From: 66-474 sp035277545
Lineage (GTDB): Bacteria > Pseudomonadota > Gammaproteobacteria > Xanthomonadales > Rhodanobacteraceae
Assembly: GCA_035277545.1 (NCBI GenBank)
Contig: DATEKI010000251.1
Location: 1 to 5,877 of the forward strand
Direction: 5' to 3'
Length of the DNA: 5,877 bases
How positions within the stretch are numbered: the first letter of the stretch is position 1; the number at the start of each line of letters is the position of its first letter. Of this stretch, positions 1 to 4,883 are shown one piece after another. The notes under the pieces were generated by a model. It did no database searches. It saw only the letters and a list, made by a program, of their open reading frames with translations, and was not told the DNA's origin. Position numbers and translations under genes: made by a program.

Positions 1-141
1 ACCGTGTGCAAGAGCGGCGTGGAATCCGCCAAGGCCGCCAAGCGCCTGGTCAAGGCCGGCTTCACCAACGTCGCCACGCTCGCCGGCGGCATCAATGCGT
101 GGAAGCAGGCGGACTTGCCGCTGGCCAAGGGCAAGCGCTGA
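1..141 (+). CDS. Rhodanese-like domain protein, C-terminal part (5' truncated by window)
   Basis: Reading from base 1 gives 46 residues ending at TGA 139-141. They match the second half of a single rhodanese domain: the active-site loop C-K-S-G-V-E-S begins at residue 3 (bases 7-9), followed by a helix (AKAAKRLVKAGF) and the closing L-x-G-G-I-x-A-W motif at residues 27-34, then L-P-L near the end. Family members move sulfane sulfur through a persulfide on the loop cysteine; the physiological acceptor is not evident here. The sixth loop position, usually Arg in active rhodaneses (CxxxxR), is Glu here, so substrate preference or activity may differ. The N-terminal half, start codon and any signal peptide lie outside the window. 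In enterobacteria a similar small rhodanese (YibN) sits next to grxC-secB, but that context cannot be tested here. Confidence 0.85.
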   Translation, partial: TVCKSGVESAKAAKRLVKAGFTNVATLAGGINAWKQADLPLAKGKR

Positions 142-164
142 CGCCACGGATCATCTGGGCCTGC

Positions 165-194
165 CAAACCCGTGCCTTGCCGCAGTCGGGTTTG
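165..194. terminator. Hairpin downstream of the rhodanese gene, possible terminator
   Basis: CAAACCCG (165-172) pairs perfectly with CGGGTTTG (187-194), and an inner TGC/GCA (173-175/182-184) can extend the stem past a 2-base bulge. It lies 23 bases after the rhodanese stop, where a transcript end is expected. There is no U-tract on either strand, so intrinsic termination is uncertain; it may instead stabilise a 3' end or assist factor-dependent termination. The CGGGTTT arm recurs at 227-233, giving an alternative partner. Confidence 0.4.
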
Positions 195-247
195 AAGCGA
201 CGGCGTGACCCCGGCTTTCAATTGCCCGGGTTTCCAGGCAAGGCCAC
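172..247. repeat. Long-range inverted repeat, GCCTTGCC/GGCAAGGC
   Basis: GCCTTGCC (174-181) is the exact reverse complement of GGCAAGGC (237-244). GTG (172-174) against CAC (245-247) can extend it if one base bulges. A short local stem, TTGCC/GGCAA (222-226/237-241), competes for the same right arm, and the 165-194 hairpin competes for the left arm. The RNA could therefore adopt mutually exclusive folds. Confidence 0.35.
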
Positions 248-260
248 TGCAGCCGATACG

Positions 261-308
261 ACGTCACCGCCTGTCGGGTCAAGGTTCATGCCATCAAGGC
301 GGTGACGT
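261..308. terminator. 12-bp perfect inverted repeat spanning the amidohydrolase stop codon
   Basis: ACGTCACCGCCT (261-272) is the exact reverse complement of AGGCGGTGACGT (297-308), with a 24-base loop. On the minus strand the upstream arm codes for the last residues of the histone-deacetylase-family protein (around V-T-A) and the stop codon (288-286) falls in the loop, so the hairpin would form right at the 3' end of that message. No T-tract follows on either strand. It could be a transcript-end stabiliser or a weak bidirectional terminator for the two convergent units. Confidence 0.4.
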
Positions 309-1209
309 GTGCCGCGGTGCATTCGCGCAGCGCTTCGAGATCGTAGCCGCCTTCCAGCGCTGAAACGATGCGGCCGTCCGCGTGGCGGTCGGCGAGTTCG
401 GCAAGGCGCTGGGTGATCCAGGTGTAGTCCTCGGTTTCGAGGCGCAGTTGCGCCAGCGGGTCACGGGCGTGGGCGTCGAAGCCGGCGGAGATCAGCAGCA
501 GCTTCGGACGGAACAGGTCGAGTTCGGGCAGCAGTTTTTCTTCCCACGCGGTTCGGAATTCGGCCGAGCCTGCTCCCGGTGGCAGCGGGGCGTTGAAGAT
601 GTTGCCGGCGCCGTGTTCGTCGGCCGCGCCGGTGCCGGGATATAGCGGCATCTGGTGGCTGGACGCGTACAGCACACGCGGGTCGTGGCGGAAGATGGCC
701 TGGGTGCCGTTGCCGTGGTGGACGTCGAAGTCGACGATGGCGACGCGGTCGAGCAGGTGCGCGCCGAGCGCGTGCGCGGCGGCAGCGGCAATACTGTTGA
801 ACAGGCAGAAGCCCATCGCTTCGTCGCGCGTGGCATGGTGTCCGGGCGGACGCACGGCGCAGAATGCGCGGCGGATTTCGCGGGCCAGCAAAGCGTCGGT
901 CGCGGCGCATGCGGCGCCGGCCGCGCGCAGCGCGGCTTCCAGCGAACCGGGGGACATCAGCGTGTCGGGATCCAGTCGCGCCGTGCCGTGCGGCGGCGCG
1001 CTCGCGAAGATGTAGTCGACGTATTCGGATGCGTGCACGCGTTCGAGCTGTTCGCGGGTTGCGCGCGGTGCCTCGACGCGTTCGATCGCCGCGAATGGCG
1101 GATCGTCCAGGGCCTGCAACACCGCGTGCAGGCGCGCGGGGGATTCGGGATGGTCGTTCCCGGGATCGTGGCCGAAGCAGTCTGGATGCGTGTACAGGCG
1201 CAAGCTCAT
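286..1209 (-). CDS. Histone-deacetylase-family zinc amidohydrolase (class II-like)
   Basis: This 307-residue protein has the length of a complete bacterial class II-like deacetylase. These enzymes hydrolyse acetyl-amide bonds with a single zinc ion; bacterial substrates include acetylated polyamines and acetyl-lysine, and the AcuC-type group is linked to acetoin use. Visible motifs are H-P-E-S at 20-23, R-P-P-G-H-H-A at 120-126 (the catalytic His pair 124/125), D-F-D-V-H-H-G-N-G-T at 160-169 (zinc ligands Asp162 and His164), G-F-D-A-H at 243-247 (third ligand Asp245) and E-G-G-Y-D at 286-290 (the Tyr position that polarises the carbonyl). All catalytic positions are intact, so it is probably active. 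No signal peptide is seen, so it should be cytoplasmic. ATG at 1209-1207 lies 4 bases after the adenosyltransferase stop, with a GAGG-like site overlapping that stop (spacing about 2, short), so translation is probably coupled. The substrate cannot be read from the sequence. Confidence 0.93.
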   Translation of the reverse strand: MSLRLYTHPDCFGHDPGNDHPESPARLHAVLQALDDPPFAAIERVEAPRATREQLERVHASEYVDYIFASAPPHGTARLDPDTLMSPGSLEAALRAAGAACAATDALLAREIRRAFCAVRPPGHHATRDEAMGFCLFNSIAAAAAHALGAHLLDRVAIVDFDVHHGNGTQAIFRHDPRVLYASSHQMPLYPGTGAADEHGAGNIFNAPLPPGAGSAEFRTAWEEKLLPELDLFRPKLLLISAGFDAHARDPLAQLRLETEDYTWITQRLAELADRHADGRIVSALEGGYDLEALRECTAAHVTALMA

Positions 1210-1213
1210 CGCC

Positions 1214-1780
1214 TCACCCGGCGGGCTTCCTTCTTTTTTCGTGCTGCCACAAAACTTCGCCGTGGCCGCCGGCGCGTGCCAGCACCCGCGCCAGCACGAA
1301 CAGCAGGTCGGACAGTCGATTCAGGTAATGCACGACTTGCGGTCGCACGCTTTCGCCTCGCGCCAGCGTCACCACGCGGCGTTCGGCGCGGCGGCAGACG
1401 GTGCGCGCGATGTGGCATTGCGCCGCGGCCATGCCGCCGCCCGGCAGGATGAATTCCTTGAGCCGCGGCAGGTCTTCGTTGTAATGGTCGAGCGTCTGTT
1501 CGAGGCCGGTGACATCGGCGTCGTGGACCAGTTCCATGCCGGGCACGCACAACTCGCCACCCAGGTCGAACAGCGCGTGCTGGATGCGCACCAGCAATTC
1601 GCGGATGTCATCGGGCAGGCCCCCGCAGGCGAGCAGCACGCCGAGCGTCGAGTTCAATTCATCGACGGTGCCATACGCCTCGACACGCGCGGAATCCTTG
1701 GGCGTACGCGAACCATCGCCCAGGCCCGTAGAGCCATCATCGCCGGTGCGCGTGTAAATCTTCGAAAGGCGATTGCCCAT
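1214..1780 (-). CDS. PduO-type ATP:cob(I)alamin adenosyltransferase
   Basis: This 188-residue protein moves the adenosyl group of ATP to cob(I)alamin to make coenzyme B12, in the cytoplasm, usually as a trimer. The family signature is complete. The N-terminal ATP-binding stretch is K-I-Y-T-R-T-G-D-D-G at 7-16, followed by S-T-G-L-G-D-G-S-R. A-Y-G-T-V-D-E-L-N-S is at 35-44, L-F-D-L-G-G-E-L at 70-77, F-I-L-P-G-G-G at 110-116, H-I-A-R at 123-126 leading to R-R-A-E-R at 130-134, and L-N-R-L-S-D-L-L-F at 153-161. The start ATG (1780-1778) shares its A with the TGA of the preceding membrane-protein gene (TGATG), and no strong ribosome binding site precedes it, so coupled re-initiation is likely. 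No B12 synthesis gene or B12-dependent enzyme is in view, so it may serve salvage of imported corrinoid. PduO type, not CobA/BtuR type, is clear from the fold motifs; the specific gene symbol is not. Confidence 0.95.
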   Translation of the reverse strand: MGNRLSKIYTRTGDDGSTGLGDGSRTPKDSARVEAYGTVDELNSTLGVLLACGGLPDDIRELLVRIQHALFDLGGELCVPGMELVHDADVTGLEQTLDHYNEDLPRLKEFILPGGGMAAAQCHIARTVCRRAERRVVTLARGESVRPQVVHYLNRLSDLLFVLARVLARAGGHGEVLWQHEKRRKPAG

Positions 1781-2385
1781 CAATGCGCGGTGGTCAGGCG
1801 CAGCGCGTTCCAGCGGCGGCCCAGCAGCGCGAAGCCGCCGAACAGCAGCGCAGTCCACAACACGGTGCCGGGCAGGCTGCCGTGCTCGTAGAACGGCCAG
1901 CCGGCGACGTAGCAGGTCATCAAGCCGCCCAGCGTGTGCGGGTACATCGTGGACGTGGCCCACGTGAAGAAGTTGGTGACCAGATAGAAGCCCGTTGCGC
2001 TGGCGACTGCCGCGACCAGCGTGTTGCCGATGCGCACGCGACCGCGCAGGGCGAAGCCGGCGAACGCGGTCAACGCCACGCACGCATATATGACGGGAGC
2101 GACCACCAGCCAGTCCACGATTTGCGACGACGGCAGCGAGAAGGCGATCACGAGGTCGGCGCAGGCCATCGCAACCAGCGGCACCGCGATCGCCAGCTTG
2201 CGGTTGGCGAAATACGCGCCGCCGAACAGGGCCATCGCCTCGACGGGCGTGAAGTTCCATGGCAACGACCCCGCCGCGTAGTGCACCAGCAACCGGTAGA
2301 TCACGGTGAACGCGACCATGCCGCACAGCACCAGCGTGCCGGGGGAAACGAATGACGATTGCGTGGAGCGTGCGGGCTGCGACAT
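1780..2385 (-). CDS. DUF6580-like multi-spanning membrane protein, candidate corrinoid transporter
   Basis: This 201-residue protein is very hydrophobic, with likely membrane helices at about 17-38, 62-85, 90-112, 120-142 and 173-190, and a sixth possible around 47-60. The stretch N-F-T-P-V-E-A-M-A-L-F-G-G-A-Y-F (44-59) and the following helix with A-D-L (76-78) resemble what I remember of the DUF6580 putative transport family, which is similar in size and topology to ECF-type S components. Function is not established. The TGATG overlap with the cobalamin adenosyltransferase suggests a corrinoid cargo; Cys75, in a membrane helix, recalls the cobalt-binding cysteine of BtuM. Two in-frame ATGs exist: 2394 would touch its GAGG (2398-2395), whereas 2385 (M-S-Q-P-A-R) has that GAGG 9 bases upstream, so I chose 2385. 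The longer upstream extension of this frame runs antisense through ubiH and is not real. Transport of another small molecule remains possible. Confidence 0.8.
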   Translation of the reverse strand: MSQPARSTQSSFVSPGTLVLCGMVAFTVIYRLLVHYAAGSLPWNFTPVEAMALFGGAYFANRKLAIAVPLVAMACADLVIAFSLPSSQIVDWLVVAPVIYACVALTAFAGFALRGRVRIGNTLVAAVASATGFYLVTNFFTWATSTMYPHTLGGLMTCYVAGWPFYEHGSLPGTVLWTALLFGGFALLGRRWNALRLTTAH

Positions 2386-2394
2386 GGAATCCAT

Positions 2395-2398
2395 CCTC
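2395..2398 (-). promoter_or_regulatory. Ribosome binding site deciding the DUF6580-like start
   Basis: On the minus strand GAGG (2398-2395) lies directly against the ATG at 2394-2392 but 9 bases before the ATG at 2385-2383. The second spacing is functional and the first is not, which favours the start at 2385. Confidence 0.55.
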
Positions 2399-2413
2399 GT
2401 TGCGATTGCCGCT

Positions 2414-2419
2414 AGTTTA
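2414..2419 (-). promoter_or_regulatory. Possible -10 box (TAAACT) of the leftward operon
   Basis: TAAACT on the minus strand matches four of six positions of the TATAAT consensus and would start transcription at an A near 2407-2406, giving a leader of about 20 bases that contains the GAGG site. No matching -35 box is found at 16-18 bases; a TTGACG lies about 29 bases upstream, too far. A promoter lacking a -35 is compatible with activator dependence (see the dyad at 2437-2458). This is a weak call. Confidence 0.3.
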
Positions 2420-2436
2420 GCGCAGGGCATCCGCGT

Positions 2437-2458
2437 CCGGCTGACCCGCGTCAACCGG
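2437..2458. promoter_or_regulatory. Imperfect 22-bp dyad, operator-like, in the divergent promoter region
   Basis: The half-sites CCGGCTGAC (2437-2445) and GTCAACCGG (2450-2458) flank CCGC. Of 22 positions, 18 are symmetric, and the inner core TGAC-N4-GTCA is perfect. The core CTGA-N6-TCAA differs at one position from the TTGA-N6-TCAA pattern of FNR/FixK-type regulators. The centre (2447.5) falls about 25 bases upstream of the presumed ubiH start and about 40.5-41.5 bases upstream of the presumed leftward start. The symmetry is seen in the sequence; the binding protein is inferred. Confidence 0.4.
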
Positions 2459-2459
2459 C

Positions 2460-2465
2460 TATCAT
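2460..2465 (+). promoter_or_regulatory. Probable -10 box (TATCAT) of ubiH, implying a leaderless mRNA
   Basis: TATCAT matches five of six positions of TATAAT and lies in an unusually A/T-rich patch just before the ubiH ATG. With the normal 6-7 base gap, transcription would begin at 2472-2473, on or next to the ATG. There is no Shine-Dalgarno sequence between the box and the ATG. No good -35 is seen at 16-18 bases (the nearest candidate, CTGACC at 2441, is only 13 bases away). Confidence 0.4.
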
Positions 2466-2472
2466 TCCTTAA

Positions 2473-3687
2473 ATGACGCAACATACGGACATCCTGATCG
2501 TCGGCGGCGGCCTCGTGGGCGCTTCCCTCGCGCTGGCGCTGGATGCCGCGGGGCGCCGCGCCACCTTGCTGGAAGCCGCACCCGCACGCATCGCGCTCGA
2601 TCCGGGCAACGACGACAACGATCGCAACCTCGTGCTGGCGCGCGCCTCGGTCAACGCGCTGAAGGCGTTGCAGGTGTGGCCACAGCTCGAGGCCGCGGCA
2701 GGCACGATCCGCCGCGTGGAGATCAGTCGCGCGGGTGAGTTCGGCAAGCTGCGAGTGACGGCGGACGATGCCGGCGTGGATGCACTCGGCCGCGTGGTGC
2801 CGGGGCGCGTGCTGGGCGCGGCGCTGGAACGCCGGCTTGCCGCCTGCCGGCACATCGAACGCCTGGCGCCCGCGAAACTGCTCGCGCTGGCGCACGCCGA
2901 ATCGGGCTGGCAGGCGCGCGTCGCGATGGGTGGCGAAGAACACGACATCGAAGCGCATCTCGTCGTCGGCGCCGACGGCAGCGATTCGATGGTGCGCGCA
3001 CAGGCCGGCATCGGCGCGCAGGAACATGATTATGCGCAGAGCCTGTTCGTCTTCACGGTTGGCTGCGAGCACGACATCCCCGATTGGGCGTTCGAGCGCT
3101 TCACCGATGAAGGTCCCGTCGCGCTGTTGCCGCTGCCGAACCAGAGGCGCGGCATGGTGCTGACCGTTTCCGCCGATCGCCACGACGAGGTCGCCGCGAT
3201 GGATGATGCGGCATTCGTCGCGCTCGCGCAGCAACGCTTCGGCTGGAAACTCGGAAAGCTGTCGCGGCCGGGCAAACGTTTCGCGCATCGCATCCGCCGC
3301 GTGCTGGCGGACGCCGGCACCGCGCCGCGTGCGGTGCTGGTCGGCAACGCTGCGCAAACCGTGCACCCGATCGGTGCGCAAGGGTTCAACCTCGGATTGC
3401 GCGATGCGTTGACCTTGGCGGAATTGGTTGCCGAAGGCGGTGATCCCGGTGCGTCCGCATTGCTGGATGAATACGCCGCGCGGCGAAAGACGGATCGCGA
3501 CGGCGTGCTGGCTTTCAGTCACGGATTGATCGCGCTGGGTTGCCTGCCGCAACCGGCGCTCGCGCCGCTGCGCTCGCTGGCGATGCTCGCGCTTGATGGC
3601 ATAGCGCCGCTGCGGCACGCGGTTGCGCGTCGTGGAATGGGGTTTCGCGGCGCGCCTCCGGGGGCGGCACTGGACGCCGGTCCGTGA
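2473..3687 (+). CDS. ubiH: UbiH, FAD-dependent ubiquinone ring hydroxylase (C1 hydroxylase)
   Basis: This 404-residue flavoprotein monooxygenase is of full length for the UbiH/UbiF/UbiI/COQ6 family. It would hydroxylate the C1 position of the octaprenyl ring intermediate using O2 and NAD(P)H, as part of the soluble Ubi complex. Residues 6-16 form the Rossmann start, with G-G-G-L-V-G at 11-16. The FAD/NAD(P)H DG motif G-A-D-G-S-D-S-M-V-R is at 166-175. The third FAD motif begins G-N-A-A-Q-T-V-H-P at 291-299, followed by G-F-N-L-G-L-R-D at 304-311. Asn rather than Asp after the first Gly of that motif is typical of UbiH and separates it from the downstream paralogue. The stretch I-G-A-Q-G at 300-304 replaces the common I-A-G-Q-G. 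No membrane helix or signal peptide is present. ATG 2473 is the only start giving an intact FAD motif, and no Shine-Dalgarno sequence precedes it. Its stop overlaps the next gene's GTG. The pepP gene that precedes ubiH in E. coli is absent; a divergent gene occupies the place. Confidence 0.9.
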   Translation: MTQHTDILIVGGGLVGASLALALDAAGRRATLLEAAPARIALDPGNDDNDRNLVLARASVNALKALQVWPQLEAAAGTIRRVEISRAGEFGKLRVTADDAGVDALGRVVPGRVLGAALERRLAACRHIERLAPAKLLALAHAESGWQARVAMGGEEHDIEAHLVVGADGSDSMVRAQAGIGAQEHDYAQSLFVFTVGCEHDIPDWAFERFTDEGPVALLPLPNQRRGMVLTVSADRHDEVAAMDDAAFVALAQQRFGWKLGKLSRPGKRFAHRIRRVLADAGTAPRAVLVGNAAQTVHPIGAQGFNLGLRDALTLAELVAEGGDPGASALLDEYAARRKTDRDGVLAFSHGLIALGCLPQPALAPLRSLAMLALDGIAPLRHAVARRGMGFRGAPPGAALDAGP

Positions 3688-4871
3688 ACGCACGTCGTCC
3701 GCCGCTTGATATCGCGATCGCCGGTGGTGGCATGGTCGGTGCGACGTGCGCGTTGGCGTTGGTGCGTCGCGGGTTCGCGGTCGCGTTGCTGGAAGCGCGC
3801 GAACCTGCACGATGGAGCATCGACGATCCCGAAGACCTGCGCGTGATCGCGTTGGCGCCTTCGTCGGCGCGCTTGCTGGACGAACTCGGTGCGTGGCGCG
3901 CCATTCAAACCGCGCGCGTGTCGCCGTACCGGCGCATGCGCGTGTGGGATGGCGTATCGGGTGCGGAAATCACGTTCGATGCCGCGCGCGAGGGTCGCGC
4001 GCAACTTGGCTGGATCGTCGAGAACAGGCTGGTCGCGCGCACGCTGTGGGATGCATTGGAAAGCGCCCGTGTGCGCCGCGTGTGCCCGGCACATGTCGCG
4101 TCGTTCGCGCAGCGCGAGGATCGCGTCACGCTGGACTTGAATGATGGTGAAATGCTGTCGGCCGCGTTGCTGGTGATCGCGGATGGCGCGGGTTCGGTGT
4201 TGCGCGAGCAGGCTGGCATCGTCGTGCGCGGACGCGACTACCACCAGCGCGCCGTGGTGGCGCACGTGGCGACCGAGCGCACGCACGAAGCGACCGCGTG
4301 GCAGCGCTTCACCGAGGGAGGTCCGATGGCGTTGTTGCCGCTGGCCGATGGCCGCAGTTCGATCGTTTGGTCGCTGCCGGAAGCGCGGGCAAGCGAAGTG
4401 CTGGCCATGGACGACGCCGCATTTTGCGAAGCCGCGGGCATTGCGTCGGATTTTCGATTGGGAAGGATCACCTCCACCACGCCGCGCGCTACGTTCCCGT
4501 TGCGCCTGCAGATCGCCGAACGTTTCGCGGCGGGGCGTTGCATATTGATCGGCGATGCCGCACACGCGGTGCACCCGCTGGCGGGGCAGGGCGCGAACCT
4601 GGGTTTGCGCGACGTCGCGGAACTCGCCGCGGTGCTGGGCGGGGCCCGCGATGCCGGGCGCGATTTCACCGCGCCGCACGTGTTGCAACGCTACGCGCGC
4701 AGGCGGCGCTTGGAAGGTACGCGGGATGCGCGCAGTTTCGATGCAATCGAACGGATGTTCGCGTGGCAATCGCCCGCGTGGGCCGCATTGCGCGGCTTCG
4801 GCATGCGTGCGGTGGATGCGATCGAACCGCTGAAGCGGCGCCTGTCGGCGCACGCGGCGGGCCTGACCTGA
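3684..4871 (+). CDS. ubiI: UbiH/UbiF/UbiI/COQ6-family FAD hydroxylase, probably UbiI (C5 hydroxylase)
   Basis: This 395-residue paralogue of the preceding gene product would hydroxylate a second carbon of the ubiquinone ring. The FAD-binding G-G-G-M-V-G is at 14-19, D-L-R-V-I-A-L at 51-57 corresponds to the conserved D-x-R of the family, the DG motif A-D-G-A-G-S-V-L-R is at 166-174 (Ala166 at a position usually Gly), and the GD motif G-D-A-A-H-A-V-H-P-L-A-G-Q-G at 290-303 is canonical, followed by A-N-L-G-L-R-D. The start must be GTG 3684: the first downstream ATG falls inside the GGGMVG loop and would destroy FAD binding. GTG overlaps the ubiH stop as GTGA and has no good ribosome binding site, so translation is probably coupled. 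In E. coli ubiH-ubiI (visC) are likewise adjacent, and Xanthomonas is reported to use UbiI, UbiH and Coq7. The regioselectivity (UbiI versus UbiF, UbiL or UbiM) is inferred from context and could be wrong. Confidence 0.82.
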   Translation: MNARRPPLDIAIAGGGMVGATCALALVRRGFAVALLEAREPARWSIDDPEDLRVIALAPSSARLLDELGAWRAIQTARVSPYRRMRVWDGVSGAEITFDAAREGRAQLGWIVENRLVARTLWDALESARVRRVCPAHVASFAQREDRVTLDLNDGEMLSAALLVIADGAGSVLREQAGIVVRGRDYHQRAVVAHVATERTHEATAWQRFTEGGPMALLPLADGRSSIVWSLPEARASEVLAMDDAAFCEAAGIASDFRLGRITSTTPRATFPLRLQIAERFAAGRCILIGDAAHAVHPLAGQGANLGLRDVAELAAVLGGARDAGRDFTAPHVLQRYARRRRLEGTRDARSFDAIERMFAWQSPAWAALRGFGMRAVDAIEPLKRRLSAHAAGLT

Positions 4872-4872
4872 C

Positions 4873-4878
4873 GGGAGA
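4873..4878 (+). promoter_or_regulatory. Strong ribosome binding site of the dienelactone-hydrolase gene
   Basis: GGGAGA starts one base after the ubiI stop and ends 5 bases before ATG 4884. It is the clearest Shine-Dalgarno sequence in the window. Unlike ubiH and ubiI, this gene therefore has its own efficient initiation site, which may allow a different protein level from the same message. Confidence 0.7.
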
Positions 4879-4883
4879 CGATC

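Larger units (their letters stand above)
142..285. other. Non-coding stretch between convergent genes, rich in inverted repeats
   Basis: This stretch separates the rhodanese stop from the amidohydrolase stop. A reading frame crosses it on the + strand, but it gives an arginine- and proline-rich translation unlike any family I know and has no ribosome binding site, so I call it non-coding. It holds nested inverted repeats (165-194, 172-247, and one arm of 261-308), described separately. No T-tract terminator was found on either strand. Confidence 0.7.

Noticed and set aside
6..305. A 99-residue plus-strand frame overlapping the rhodanese 3' end and the intergenic stretch
   Set aside because: It is out of frame with the rhodanese coding sequence, has no ribosome binding site, and is an Arg/Gln/Pro-rich shadow.
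1781..2326. A 370-residue frame fusing upstream sequence to the adenosyltransferase
   Set aside because: The part before 1780 is an out-of-frame reading of the membrane-protein gene, Arg-rich and without hydrophobic segments; the true adenosyltransferase starts at ATG 1780, where its family N-terminus begins.
2386..2472. A cobalamin riboswitch upstream of the membrane-protein/adenosyltransferase operon
   Set aside because: The divergent gap is only about 87 bases, too short for the roughly 200-base cobalamin riboswitch, and no B12-box-like sequence was seen.
2395..3810. A long upstream extension of the DUF6580-like frame on the minus strand (to a 676-residue protein)
   Set aside because: The extension is antisense to ubiH, has shadow-like Arg/His-rich composition, and crosses the divergent promoter region; the membrane protein begins properly at 2385 after a GAGG site.
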